A stretch of DNA of 13,925 nt from CAZRDB01 sp964598695 (lineage in GTDB: Bacteria > Armatimonadota > Zipacnadia > UBA1398). The stretch lies in contig CAZRDB010000136.1 in NCBI GenBank assembly GCA_964598695.1, forward strand, positions 1 to 13,925, given 5' to 3'. The notes under the pieces are model-generated. The model was not told the DNA's origin, searched no databases, and worked only from the letters and a program-made list of their open reading frames with translations. Positions 6,309-13,694 of the stretch are shown here, piece by piece (the stretch's first letter is position 1; the number at the start of each line of letters is the position of its first letter). The position numbers and the translations under genes are program-made.

Positions 6309-7079
6309 ATGACGCCTGCAAGAAAGCGCGGGTTTACGCTCATTGAGCTGCTTGTGGTAATCGCGATCATCGCCATCCTCGCGGCGATCCTCTTCCCGGT
6401 CTTCGCGAAGGCCCGGGCGAAGGCGCGCCAGACGTCGTGTCTGTCGAACTTCCGTCAGACCACCACGGCGTTCATCTCGTACTGCCAGGACTACGACGAG
6501 ACCTTCCCGAGCTTCGACAGCGCCTCGAACCCGGGCGGCTGGTATGACAAGGTCATGCCGTACATGAAGAACGTCGAGATCCTGTGGTGCCCCGAGGCGC
6601 AGATCAAGGATGCCGATCTGTGGTTCAACCACTTCGGTCTCAACTGGATGTACATCGCGCCTCTGCAGAGCTTCACGCCCCCGAGCGGTGCTGCCGAGAC
6701 GCAGTGGCTCGGCATGCCGATGGGCGCGTGGGCTGCTCCGGCGACCTCGGTCCTCGCGATCGACTGCGGCTACTGGGATTGGGGCGACGGGTACTGGTGG
6801 AACCAGCAGATCGGCTCCAGCCGGATCCAGGCCCCGACCTACGTGAACTCGGGCATCCAGTACTGGTATGGCGTCTGCTGGGCGTATCCCGACATGAGCC
6901 AGCCCAACCGGACCTACGGCTGGGGCCAGGCCCGTCACAACGACGGCTGGAACAGCGCCTGGGTCGACGGCCACGCCAAGTGGATGCGGCCGGACCGCAT
7001 GCTCGAGGGAATGGGCGGCTCGGGCCCGGGCTCCCGCTCCATCACCGACGCGAACCTGTGCCTCTGGGATCGCGGCTAG
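6309..7079 (+). CDS. Prepilin-like protein with DUF1559-type (H-X9-DG) features
   Basis: 256 residues. The type IV prepilin signal is MTPARKRG then FTLIELLVVIAIIAILAAIL: cleavage after G8 by a prepilin peptidase, mature F1 methylated, glutamate at mature position 5. The hydrophobic helix is followed by FPVFAKARAKARQTSC, a form common in Armatimonadota and Planctomycetota pseudopilins. The globular part carries LWCPEA, RHNDGWNSAWVDGHAKW near the C-terminus (the H-X9-DG-like motif) and 17 tryptophans, an extreme proportion. After processing it should sit in the inner membrane and be extruded into a pilus or pseudopilus; whether it is a major fibre subunit or a type II secretion-like pseudopilin cannot be told. 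The start is fixed by AGGAGG at 6294-6299. A paralogue of identical length lies at 7562. No assembly genes are in the window. Confidence 0.92.
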   Translation: MTPARKRGFTLIELLVVIAIIAILAAILFPVFAKARAKARQTSCLSNFRQTTTAFISYCQDYDETFPSFDSASNPGGWYDKVMPYMKNVEILWCPEAQIKDADLWFNHFGLNWMYIAPLQSFTPPSGAAETQWLGMPMGAWAAPATSVLAIDCGYWDWGDGYWWNQQIGSSRIQAPTYVNSGIQYWYGVCWAYPDMSQPNRTYGWGQARHNDGWNSAWVDGHAKWMRPDRMLEGMGGSGPGSRSITDANLCLWDRG

Positions 7080-7129
7080 ACACGACGCCCGCATCGGCGT
7101 TCGTTTCCAAGACGAAAGGTGTGGTTCGC

Positions 7130-7285
7130 GTGCGTCGTTCTCTCCGTTGGTTGACCGTCTCGTTCGCGCTCGTGGGGTTCGTCGCCCTCGTGGCCTCGGG
7201 CTGCGGCACGAAGAACACCAAGGACATGAAGCACGACCCGCCGGGCAAGGCTAGTCCCGGTGCGGCGAGTCCTGCCGCGAAGTAG
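7130..7285 (+). CDS. Small lipoprotein between the two pilins (first)
   Basis: 51 residues. The GTG at 7130 is preferred because AAAGGTG (7115-7121) lies at good spacing; an in-frame GTG at 7121 overlaps that site. A short basic start (MRRSLRW), a hydrophobic stretch (LTVSFALVGFVALV) and ASGC form a lipoprotein signal with the lipidated cysteine around residue 27. The mature peptide is about 25 residues: CGTKNTKDMKHDPPGKA then a Ser/Pro/Ala/Gly-rich end finishing in AAK. No domain is recognisable. It has the same design as the next gene and lies 50 bp after the first pilin, probably co-transcribed. A role as an anchor, pilotin-like helper or fibre accessory is only inference. Its size makes it easy for gene callers to miss. 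Confidence 0.75.
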   Translation: MRRSLRWLTVSFALVGFVALVASGCGTKNTKDMKHDPPGKASPGAASPAAK

Positions 7286-7332
7286 TCGATCGTGGGATGC
7301 TTCATCCCGGACAAGCCTGCTGGAGGTGTGTC

Positions 7333-7494
7333 GTGTTCCGAGTCGCGATCGCAGTCGGTCTCGTAGTTGCCGTCTTCTCGCTGTGCCTCTGTGGCTGCGG
7401 CAAGAAGGCCAACGACCCGTCGGGAGCCGAGAAGTCGGGCATGCAGCCCGCCCAGAAGCAGCCGCCCGGCGTTCCGGGCAGCCCGAGCAAGTAA
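7333..7494 (+). CDS. Small lipoprotein between the two pilins (second)
   Basis: 53 residues from the GTG at 7333, with GGAGGTG (7322-7328) upstream; an in-frame ATG at 7297 lacks a ribosome site and would spoil the signal peptide. The hydrophobic N-terminus MFRVAIAVGLVVAVFSLCLCG carries lipobox LCGC with the lipidated cysteine at about residue 22. The mature part starts CGKKANDPSGAEKSG and ends in a Gln/Pro/Gly/Ser-rich tail finishing in SK. It is probably a divergent duplicate of the lipoprotein just upstream: same length class, CG(T/K)K start, charged middle, Pro/Ser-rich tail ending in lysine. The 67 bp before the second pilin contain a perfect hairpin. Function unknown. Confidence 0.75.
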   Translation: MFRVAIAVGLVVAVFSLCLCGCGKKANDPSGAEKSGMQPAQKQPPGVPGSPSK

Positions 7495-7501
7495 CGCCCC
7501 T

Positions 7502-7522
7502 CGCCGCGCGCATGGCGCGGCG
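7502..7522 (+). other. Perfect intercistronic hairpin before the second pilin
   Basis: CGCCGCGC (7502-7509) pairs with GCGCGGCG (7515-7522) around GCATG, 7 nt after the second lipoprotein's stop. Without a U-run it is more likely an mRNA-processing, stabilising or partial-attenuation element than a full terminator, because the second pilin has no recognisable promoter of its own. Confidence 0.5.
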
Positions 7523-7561
7523 TCCGCGAAAGTCCCCTGCCGATGGAGGTGTCGTGAGGAT

Positions 7562-8332
7562 ATGTCCCGCACTCCCGCAAGAAGGGGTTTCACCCTGATT
7601 GAGCTTCTCGTCGTAATCGCGATCATCGCGATTCTTGCGGCGATCCTGTTCCCCGTCTTCGCCAAGGCGCGCGCCAAGGCCCGCCAGGCTTCCTGCCTGT
7701 CGAACTCGCGCCAGCTCGCGACGGCCCTGGCCTCGTACCAGGCCGACAATGACGACTGGCTCCCGCAGTTCGACGCCAACGGCGCGCTCATGCCCGACTG
7801 GGGCAACCCCGGGGCGCCGAACGCCGCCACGCCCGACTCGATGTGGTCGGGCGTCATCACCCCGTACATCAAGAACGAGCAGATCTGGTTCTGCCCGGAG
7901 GCCGGCAAGTCGAAGTTCTCCCAGTATGCCTCGACGGGCGGCTACACGTACGACATCAACATGGAGAAGATCTACCGCGGCTGCTACACCTACTATGCGA
8001 TCAACTGGTGGCTCGTCGATGGCGGGCTCTGGGGTCGCGTGGGCAAGGTCACCCGCCCGGCTGAGATCCTCCTGCTCCAGGAGAGCGCCTGGGGCGACGG
8101 CCTCGAGCTGACCTGCGCGATCGGCAACTGCGCGGTCTGGCCGGACGCTGGCGGCTGGGGCTGGTCCTGGTACGTCCACAACGGCGACCAGACCACCGGC
8201 CCGACGCGTCTGACCGGCAAGGGCGGCATGTCGAACTCGGCCTTCCTCGATGGCCACGCCAAGGCCGTCCGCCATCCCGACATGGAGGGCGACGCGCCGG
8301 ACTACCGTCACTGGAACGGGCTGCTCAACTAG
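7562..8332 (+). CDS. Prepilin-like protein with DUF1559-type features, paralogue of the first
   Basis: 256 residues from the ATG at 7562, where MSRTPARRG precedes the same FTLIELLVVIAIIAILAAIL helix and FPVFAKARAKARQASC. The start choice follows from the prepilin signal; longer open sequence upstream lacks a ribosome site and would bury it. The globular part diverges strongly from the first pilin but keeps YxxDxDDWLP-like residues after the helix, IWFCPEAGKS, paired aromatic runs (YTYYAINWW, GWGWSWYVHNG) and SNSAFLDGHAKAV near the C-terminus; it has 13 tryptophans. Processing by prepilin peptidase and assembly into a pilus or pseudopilus are expected. Upstream TGGAGGTGTCGTG resembles the ribosome region of the second lipoprotein. 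It is the last gene of the plus-strand group and is followed by three hairpins. Confidence 0.92.
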   Translation: MSRTPARRGFTLIELLVVIAIIAILAAILFPVFAKARAKARQASCLSNSRQLATALASYQADNDDWLPQFDANGALMPDWGNPGAPNAATPDSMWSGVITPYIKNEQIWFCPEAGKSKFSQYASTGGYTYDINMEKIYRGCYTYYAINWWLVDGGLWGRVGKVTRPAEILLLQESAWGDGLELTCAIGNCAVWPDAGGWGWSWYVHNGDQTTGPTRLTGKGGMSNSAFLDGHAKAVRHPDMEGDAPDYRHWNGLLN

Positions 8333-8358
8333 CCTGACCGGCTGACACCGCACCATCC

Positions 8359-8393
8359 GCGGAGCCCCGTCCCCCCTGGGGGCGGGGCTCCGC
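8359..8393 (+). terminator. Hairpin after the second pilin
   Basis: GCGGAGCCCCG (8359-8369) pairs perfectly with CGGGGCTCCGC (8383-8393), and the enclosed C and G runs can extend the stem. It begins 27 nt after the pilin stop. There is no U-run, so it may terminate weakly or protect the 3' end. Confidence 0.6.
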
Positions 8394-8411
8394 TGCTGAT
8401 TCGGGGATCCC

Positions 8412-8431
8412 GCGACCGGCAGCGCGGTCGC
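8412..8431. other. Middle hairpin in the convergent gap
   Basis: GCGACCG (8412-8418) pairs with CGGTCGC (8425-8431) around a six-base loop. It is the second of three inverted repeats between the convergent pilin and oxidoreductase genes. Confidence 0.4.
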
Positions 8432-8478
8432 TGCTCGACCCGATTGGGGACCGCACTGCCGCAGGGACGCGGAACAGC

Positions 8479-8511
8479 GCGGCCGGGCGCCCGATCCGGG
8501 CGCCCGGCCGC
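8479..8511 (-). terminator. Long perfect hairpin after the oxidoreductase gene
   Basis: A 15-bp perfect stem joins GCGGCCGGGCGCCCG (8479-8493) to CGGGCGCCCGGCCGC (8497-8511) with a three-base loop (ATC). It lies 31 nt past the minus-strand oxidoreductase stop. It would fold equally from either strand and has no U-run; a bidirectional terminator or 3'-end stabiliser is likely. Confidence 0.6.
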
Positions 8512-8542
8512 AGCGGCGGTCGCTTGTGCGCGGGGGGCCCCC

Positions 8543-9604
8543 CTACCCGATCGGCACCTCACGGCCCTCGGCGCTCGACTTGTAGATCGCGTCGAGGATC
8601 TGCTGGACGACGAGCGCCTCCTCGCCCGGGGTGGGCGTGGGGGCCTTGGGGCCGGCGTTGATCGCCTCGAGGAAGCGGCGGACCTCCTCGGCGTGGCCGG
8701 AGCGTCCCGGGAAGCCGACGGGCTCGGTGTTGGTCAGGTAGCCGTTAGCCTCGCCGAAGATCCGGCACGGGTCGAGTTGGGCGCCGCCCTTGTCGCCGAG
8801 GATCTGGAAGTTGAACGCCTCGTCGTCCTTGTTCATCGCCCACGAGGCCTCGAGCAGGACACTGACGCCGCCCTCGAAGCGAATGAGGCCGACGGCGTAG
8901 TCCTCGACATCGAACTTCCTGTGGTTCCACGGGCCCCAGCCGATGTTCTCGGCGGCCTTCTTGGTGCCGATCGGGTCATAGCAGAACCCGGTGACCGCGA
9001 CCGGCTTCGGGAAGCCCATCATGTACAGCGTGAGGTCGAGGATGTGGACGCCGATGTCGATCAGCGGGCCGCCGGTCGAGTAGGCCTTCTCGTAGAACCG
9101 GCCCCAGCTCGGGATCCCACGGCGACGGGTCGCGATCGCCTTGGCATGGTACACATGGCCGAGCGCGCCCTTGTCGATGAAGCTCTTGATGGCCTGGGAG
9201 TTCGCGTTCCAGCGGTTGTGGAGGCCGATCATGAGCCGGCGGCCGGCCTTCTGGGCGGCCGCGACCATCGCGGCGCCGTCGGCGGCGCTGCCGGCGATCG
9301 GCTTCTCGCAGAGCACGTGGCAGCCGGCCTCGAGCGCGGCCACGGTCGGGCCCCGATGGTAGTTGTTGGGGGTGCAGACCGAGACGACGTCGAGCTGCGG
9401 TCCCTTCGAGAGCATCTCCTCATAGTCGGTGAAGCGACCGGCGACGCCGAGGCGCTCGCCGACGGCGTTCACCGCGTCCTGGTTGATATCGCAGAGGCTG
9501 ACGATCTCGCACAGCTCCGGGAGCTTCTGGTAGCCGTCGATGTGGGCCCCCGAGATCCCGCCCGTTCCGATGATCCCAACCTTGAGCTTCTTGGCCAATC
9601 CCAT
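8543..9604 (-). CDS. Gfo/Idh/MocA family oxidoreductase
   Basis: 353 residues. The N-terminal Rossmann fold shows the dinucleotide motif GTGGISGAH (13-21) and ends in CEKPIAG (99-105), whose lysine in the EKP motif is the usual catalytic or cofactor-contacting residue. The C-terminal alpha/beta domain has GGPLIDIGVHILDL (178-191), with D183 and H187 in the positions typical for the family active site. These NAD(P)-dependent enzymes mostly oxidise or reduce sugars, inositols and related polyols; the substrate cannot be read from sequence. AGGAGAGG sits about 4 nt before the ATG. The gene stands alone, divergent from the metallopeptidase gene, with 214 bp between them in which I see only a weak TATGCT (9687-9682, minus) and no convincing -35. 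Confidence 0.93.
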   Translation of the reverse strand: MGLAKKLKVGIIGTGGISGAHIDGYQKLPELCEIVSLCDINQDAVNAVGERLGVAGRFTDYEEMLSKGPQLDVVSVCTPNNYHRGPTVAALEAGCHVLCEKPIAGSAADGAAMVAAAQKAGRRLMIGLHNRWNANSQAIKSFIDKGALGHVYHAKAIATRRRGIPSWGRFYEKAYSTGGPLIDIGVHILDLTLYMMGFPKPVAVTGFCYDPIGTKKAAENIGWGPWNHRKFDVEDYAVGLIRFEGGVSVLLEASWAMNKDDEAFNFQILGDKGGAQLDPCRIFGEANGYLTNTEPVGFPGRSGHAEEVRRFLEAINAGPKAPTPTPGEEALVVQQILDAIYKSSAEGREVPIG

Positions 9605-9818
9605 GCACCTCTCCTACGTGTTGCGTGTTCGCTGGATCCGGGGCCTCGCGCCTCGGGGCGGGTGTCGTGCGCCCGCGTCGGAGCATAGTTTGCCGCGACC
9701 GGCCGTCGGACCTTCGCCGGGGGCCGATCTCCCCCCCGCGCGGAGGGATCCACCCCACCCGGCCGAAGCATCGGACGGCGCGCGTCGTGGATCCCCCGCA
9801 GGAGAAGAGGAAGCCCCC

Positions 9819-12611
9819 ATGCCCGGTCGCGTGAAGGTCGCCGCGGTGCTCACGATGCTGCTCGGCGCGCTTGTGGCCGGCGGCCCGTCCCGCGCCGCGT
9901 TGCCGGACGGCTTCACCCACTCCGATCTCACCTGGACGGAGCTGACCACGCCCCACTTCCGCCTGATCTACCACCAGGGGCTGGAGCCCATGGCGCGGAC
10001 GGTCGCGACGATCGCGGAGGGCAACTACGACCGGGTCGTGGCCTCGCTGGGCGCGCGGCCCTCCGGGAGAACGCCGATCATCCTCGCGGAGTACAGCCAG
10101 CAGACGCGGGAGTTCTCGACCCAGCTCAAGCACACGATCTTCTTGACCGGCAACGAGATCAACGATGCGCGGATCGACCAGGACTCCTGGTTCAACCTCG
10201 TCGTCCACGAGTTCGGCCACATCTGCACCTACCACGCGGTGCGCGGGGGGCCGGTGATCCCGGAGGCGTGGGAGTGGGTCACGGCCCCGCTGGTGCCGGG
10301 CTGGCTCTACGAGGGCATCGCGGAGAGCGAAGCCAACCGCTACTCCCAACTCGGCTACTCGGTGCTCCGCGCGGCCGTCCTCGAGGACACGCTTCCGCCG
10401 CTGGCGGGGATCGACGTCGCGGCCGACCGTACGATCACCGATCTGTGGCTCAAGTACGCCATGGGTCAGTCGATGGTCGCGTACATGGTCGAGATGGGGG
10501 GGCCGGACACCGTTCGTCGGCTCCTGCACGAGTTCCGCGACTACCCCTCGATCAACCGGGCGATCCTGGAGACGCTCGGGATCACCTACAACCAGTTCTA
10601 CCGCCAGTGGCTCGAGTACGTGCGCGACCGCTACCGGCCGGCGCTGGGGCAGCACCGGCCGGTGGAGGAGTACTCGCGCGGGGTCGACGCCGGGGTCGCG
10701 ATGGTGCGCTCGGCCAAGGTCAGCCCCGACGGGCGCCGGATCGCTTTCACGGCGATCAAGGACCCGTACGAGCCGATCCTGCAGTTGTTCGTGGCCGATG
10801 CCGACGGCTCGCACCGGACGCTGCTCTCGAGCGACACCGACCTGTACAAGTCGGTCGCGGTCTCGTGGTCGCCCGACTCCAGCCGGCTCGCCTACGGACG
10901 CTACCGGGCCGAGTCGGACGGCACCGTGCGGTTCGGGATCCATGTCCGGGACCTCGCGACGGGCGAGGACCGCTGCGTGAGCGGCGAGGCCAACGCGACC
11001 GACCCGGCGTGGTCGCCCGACGGCCAGTGGCTGGCGGTGGTGCGGTTCGGCGATCTCGGCGCCACAAGCCGGATCGCGCTGATGCGGCCCGACGGGACAG
11101 AGGAGCGGCTGCTCACCGCGGGCGCCGACATGCCGGCCCACGCCTACCGCCCGGCCTGGTCGCCCGACTCCCGCTCGCTCTGCTTCGAGGTCGCGCGCGA
11201 CGGCAACGTCAGCCTGGCGACCCTCGAGATCGAGGCGGGGCCGGAGAGCCTCCGGATGCTCACCGACGACGAGCGGTGCTACGATCGCTCGCCGAGCTGG
11301 TCGCCCGACGGCCGGCGGATCGCCTTCACGAGCTACCGGGGCGGGCTGCCGCAGGTGTGGGCGTTCGACCTCGAGGCGTCCACGCTCACGCGGCTGAGCC
11401 AGGAGGGGATTCGCACGCTCCACGAGCCCTCGTGGACGCCGGACGGCCGCGAGCTGGCCGTCGCGGCCTGGGGCAGCAAGCGCTCCGAGCTACGGTTCCT
11501 CGATGCGACGCGCTCGTTCGAGGAGGTCGCGTACGAGCGGCCCGGGGGCGCGGGCTACCGTCCCCGGTACCGCACCGAGCCGACGGTCGCCCAGAAGTAC
11601 CCGAACGTCGACCCCTCGGGCTGGACGACCAAGCCGTACGACTCCTGGGACTCGGTGCGGACCTTCCTCGTGCGGCCGAACCTCGTCTCCGACGCGTATG
11701 GCCTCCAGCCGGCGATCCGGGCGTTCGCGCAGGACCCGCTCGAGCAGCACACGATCGCGGCCGAGGTCTCGTACTCCCTCCGCTCGCGCCAGCCGGGCTA
11801 CATCCTGGAGGTCCGGGACGCGACCCATCGCTGGGCCTACTCGGCCGCCGCCCGCCGGCAGCTCCGGGGGCCGGTGGAGCTGTTGCCCGGTGCGTCGCTG
11901 ATCGACGTCTCGGAGACGGCGAGCGTCGCGGGCGACTACCTCCGCTACCGGGGCTCGACGACGCTCGGGCGCGAGAACTGGCACCTCGGCTTCGGCTGGC
12001 AGCAGTACCGGGTCCACTCCCTGACGGGGAGCCCCCCTCCCCCCACCCAGCAGCTCGCATTCCTGGAGGCCCGCTACACCCGCAGCCGGCTCTGGCCGGG
12101 CCGCGGCAGCCTGGGGCTCACGGTCGCGGGGCGGGCCTCGGTGCCGGCCCTGAGCGCCGAGAACCGGCTGTACGACCTGCAGGTGGGGCTCGACGTCCGC
12201 CATGCCTCGGCGGGAGGCCGCAGGGCGCTGACGCTGGGGCTCGACGCCCGGGCCGCGGCGCTCTCCGACCGGTTCGGGATCGACCGCACCGGCTTGTACG
12301 CGATGCCGCGGATCCAGTACGAGCAACGGCTCGAGGACTACGCGTGGGACGGGCTGTGGCCGCACTTCTGGCTCGACCAGCTCAACGCGCGGCTCACGTA
12401 CCGCTACTACGCCCGCCAGGGGATCGACCTCGTGAACTACTACCCCGGTCACATCCTGCGGGCGGAGCTGATCGGCAGCGGGCACCTGACCCACGCGGTG
12501 CCCTACACGGTCTCGCTCTCGGCCGAGTACCAGTCGGGCGCCCCGGCAGGCTCGCGACTGCGGTACTGGGTGAGCTACTCGACGGACGCGGAGGGCGTGT
12601 TCGGGTTCTAG
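9819..12611 (+). CDS. Exported HExxH metallopeptidase / PD40 propeller / outer-membrane barrel fusion
   Basis: 930 residues from the ATG at 9819 (GGAGAAGAGG at 9801-9810). A signal peptide covers about 1-26 (hydrophobic VAAVLTMLLGALVAGG, cleavage near SRA-ALPDG). Residues about 35-285 resemble the Peptidase_MA-like gluzincin group: zinc motif HEFGH at 130-134 with catalytic E131, and the third ligand probably E165 in WLYEGIAESEAN. About 295-567 has TolB-like PD40 repeats (WSPDSSRLAY, WSPDGQWLAV, WSPDSRSLCF, WSPDGRRIAF, WTPDGRELAV), a beta-propeller. About 610-930 alternates polar and hydrophobic residues with many Tyr/Trp/Arg and ends in EGVFGF, as outer-membrane beta-barrels do with a terminal aromatic residue. 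The likely reading is a surface or periplasmic protease and binding module anchored by its own barrel. Peptidase and propeller calls are firm; the barrel is inference. Confidence 0.88.
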   Translation: MPGRVKVAAVLTMLLGALVAGGPSRAALPDGFTHSDLTWTELTTPHFRLIYHQGLEPMARTVATIAEGNYDRVVASLGARPSGRTPIILAEYSQQTREFSTQLKHTIFLTGNEINDARIDQDSWFNLVVHEFGHICTYHAVRGGPVIPEAWEWVTAPLVPGWLYEGIAESEANRYSQLGYSVLRAAVLEDTLPPLAGIDVAADRTITDLWLKYAMGQSMVAYMVEMGGPDTVRRLLHEFRDYPSINRAILETLGITYNQFYRQWLEYVRDRYRPALGQHRPVEEYSRGVDAGVAMVRSAKVSPDGRRIAFTAIKDPYEPILQLFVADADGSHRTLLSSDTDLYKSVAVSWSPDSSRLAYGRYRAESDGTVRFGIHVRDLATGEDRCVSGEANATDPAWSPDGQWLAVVRFGDLGATSRIALMRPDGTEERLLTAGADMPAHAYRPAWSPDSRSLCFEVARDGNVSLATLEIEAGPESLRMLTDDERCYDRSPSWSPDGRRIAFTSYRGGLPQVWAFDLEASTLTRLSQEGIRTLHEPSWTPDGRELAVAAWGSKRSELRFLDATRSFEEVAYERPGGAGYRPRYRTEPTVAQKYPNVDPSGWTTKPYDSWDSVRTFLVRPNLVSDAYGLQPAIRAFAQDPLEQHTIAAEVSYSLRSRQPGYILEVRDATHRWAYSAAARRQLRGPVELLPGASLIDVSETASVAGDYLRYRGSTTLGRENWHLGFGWQQYRVHSLTGSPPPPTQQLAFLEARYTRSRLWPGRGSLGLTVAGRASVPALSAENRLYDLQVGLDVRHASAGGRRALTLGLDARAAALSDRFGIDRTGLYAMPRIQYEQRLEDYAWDGLWPHFWLDQLNARLTYRYYARQGIDLVNYYPGHILRAELIGSGHLTHAVPYTVSLSAEYQSGAPAGSRLRYWVSYSTDAEGVFGF

Positions 12612-12789
12612 AGCAGTCCTCGCGAGTTCTCGCGCGCAAGAGCGAAGAGCGACAGCCCCTGCGGACCACCCAGGGCGGTTGCCGCCGGGCCCTAACCCGC
12701 GGGCCCCGACGACTGCCCCTCGCACGGAGCAGAAGGACGAGCACTCGACAGACCGCCGCTCGCCGCTGGTGCCTGCGGGGACTTCGGGC

Positions 12790-12819
12790 GACCGCTCCAG
12801 GCCCTATGCCCGAGCGGTC
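12790..12819 (-). terminator. Hairpin spanning the nif3-like stop codon
   Basis: GACCGCTC (12790-12797) and GAGCGGTC (12812-12819) pair perfectly; the stop codon of the minus-strand Nif3-like gene (12804-12806) lies in the loop. No U-run. A weaker GGCGG/CCGCC stem lies at 12674-12686 in the same convergent gap (12612-12803), which otherwise shows nothing recognisable. Confidence 0.4.
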
Positions 12820-13694
12820 CAGGTTCGGGGGTGCTCGGCCGTGAACACGAACTCGACGGTCGGGAACACCTCGGCGAGGTGATCGCGGAGGTCCATGAGA
12901 CCGGGCATCTCGCTCGAGCCGTGCTCGACGCTGACGATGGCCGCGCCCATCTCGTAGCACCGCTCGCGCTGGGCCCAGTAGCTGGCGCCGTCGAAGCAGA
13001 CGATCAGCACATCGGCTCCCGCCTCGACCATCTCCGCATCGGGGACGACGCAGCCCACCCCGATCGCGACGCGCCGGACCGGCCGGCTCGGGTCGCCCAT
13101 GACCTGGATGCCCTCTTCGCCAAGTGCGCGCACGCGCCCGGCGACATGGCGGGCGAACTCCCCGAGCGTCTGCTCGGGCACCGCGTAGAGCGCGGTCCAG
13201 CGGAGTTGGCTTCCCTCGCGCTCGCGATCGCCGAGCTGGAGGAACCGGGCCCACGAGTCGCGGATGCCGATCTCGGGCCAGTTGTCCCAGGTGTCGTGGG
13301 CACGGAGGATCACCAGTCCGCTCTCGGCCAGCACGCGGCTCTTCTCGATCCCCGGCCCCTTGTCGCGCCAGCGCCGCTCCTCGGGTCCGTGCTCCCAGAA
13401 GGTCGGCTCGTGGGCGATGAGGAGGTCGCAGCCGGCGCCGACGGCGGCGCGGAGGTCCCAGATCGACGGGTACCAGCACACCGCCGCCTTGCGGACGGGC
13501 CGCGTGGGATCGCCCGCCTTGACGGTGTCGACGGTTCGGGCCGGGTCGACCCACGGGCTCGCCCCGATGAGGTAGTCACGGATGTCGTTGGTCGTCGGCA
13601 TGGCGCCGTCCTCTCCGCGGGCTCGGCCCGCGAGCGCCGATCCCAGGCTGATCCCCAGTGCCCCGCCCAGCAGGCGCCGACGACTCAGACTCAC
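12804..13694 (-). CDS. Nif3-like (DUF34) dinuclear-metal protein with Tat signal
   Basis: 296 residues from the GTG at 13694. The GTG at 13700 lies only 2 nt after GGAAGGAG (13703-13710), too close. The N-terminus MSLSRRRLLGGALGISLGS then ALAGRARG is a twin-arginine signal, implying export of a folded, metal-loaded protein. The rest matches Nif3/DUF34, a widespread family with two bound metal ions and often hexameric, still without an agreed activity. Expected ligand segments are CDLLIAHEPTFW (H95 kept; the usual second His is E96), RAHDTWDN (H133 to D137) and a late VEHGSSE (H258, E262). An internal ATG at 13601 with its own GGAGAGGA (13609-13616) 7 nt upstream would give a signal-less form. 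It lies 18 bp after a partial gene and is probably co-transcribed with it. Confidence 0.85.
   Translation of the reverse strand: MSLSRRRLLGGALGISLGSALAGRARGEDGAMPTTNDIRDYLIGASPWVDPARTVDTVKAGDPTRPVRKAAVCWYPSIWDLRAAVGAGCDLLIAHEPTFWEHGPEERRWRDKGPGIEKSRVLAESGLVILRAHDTWDNWPEIGIRDSWARFLQLGDREREGSQLRWTALYAVPEQTLGEFARHVAGRVRALGEEGIQVMGDPSRPVRRVAIGVGCVVPDAEMVEAGADVLIVCFDGASYWAQRERCYEMGAAIVSVEHGSSEMPGLMDLRDHLAEVFPTVEFVFTAEHPRTWTARA

Noticed and set aside
5941..6312. A 123-codon plus-strand ORF with GTG start whose stop overlaps the first pilin start in ATGA
   Set aside because: The overlap looks operon-like, but many codons end in A or T, unlike confirmed genes here, no domain or signal is visible, and it lies in a region with several possible RNA stems. 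It is treated as untranslated leader.
5922..7094. Minus-strand frame of 390 codons opposite the first pilin
   Set aside because: Antisense shadow of the prepilin and its leader, with no ribosome site or recognisable domain.
9420..11423. Minus-strand open frame of 667 codons
   Set aside because: Antisense to the metallopeptidase-propeller gene, whose motifs and codon pattern are unambiguous; no domains in the antisense product.
10268..12844. Plus-strand frame of 858 codons in a second frame of the metallopeptidase gene
   Set aside because: Out-of-frame overlap with a well-supported gene; product is a compositionally biased Arg/Pro/Gly string.
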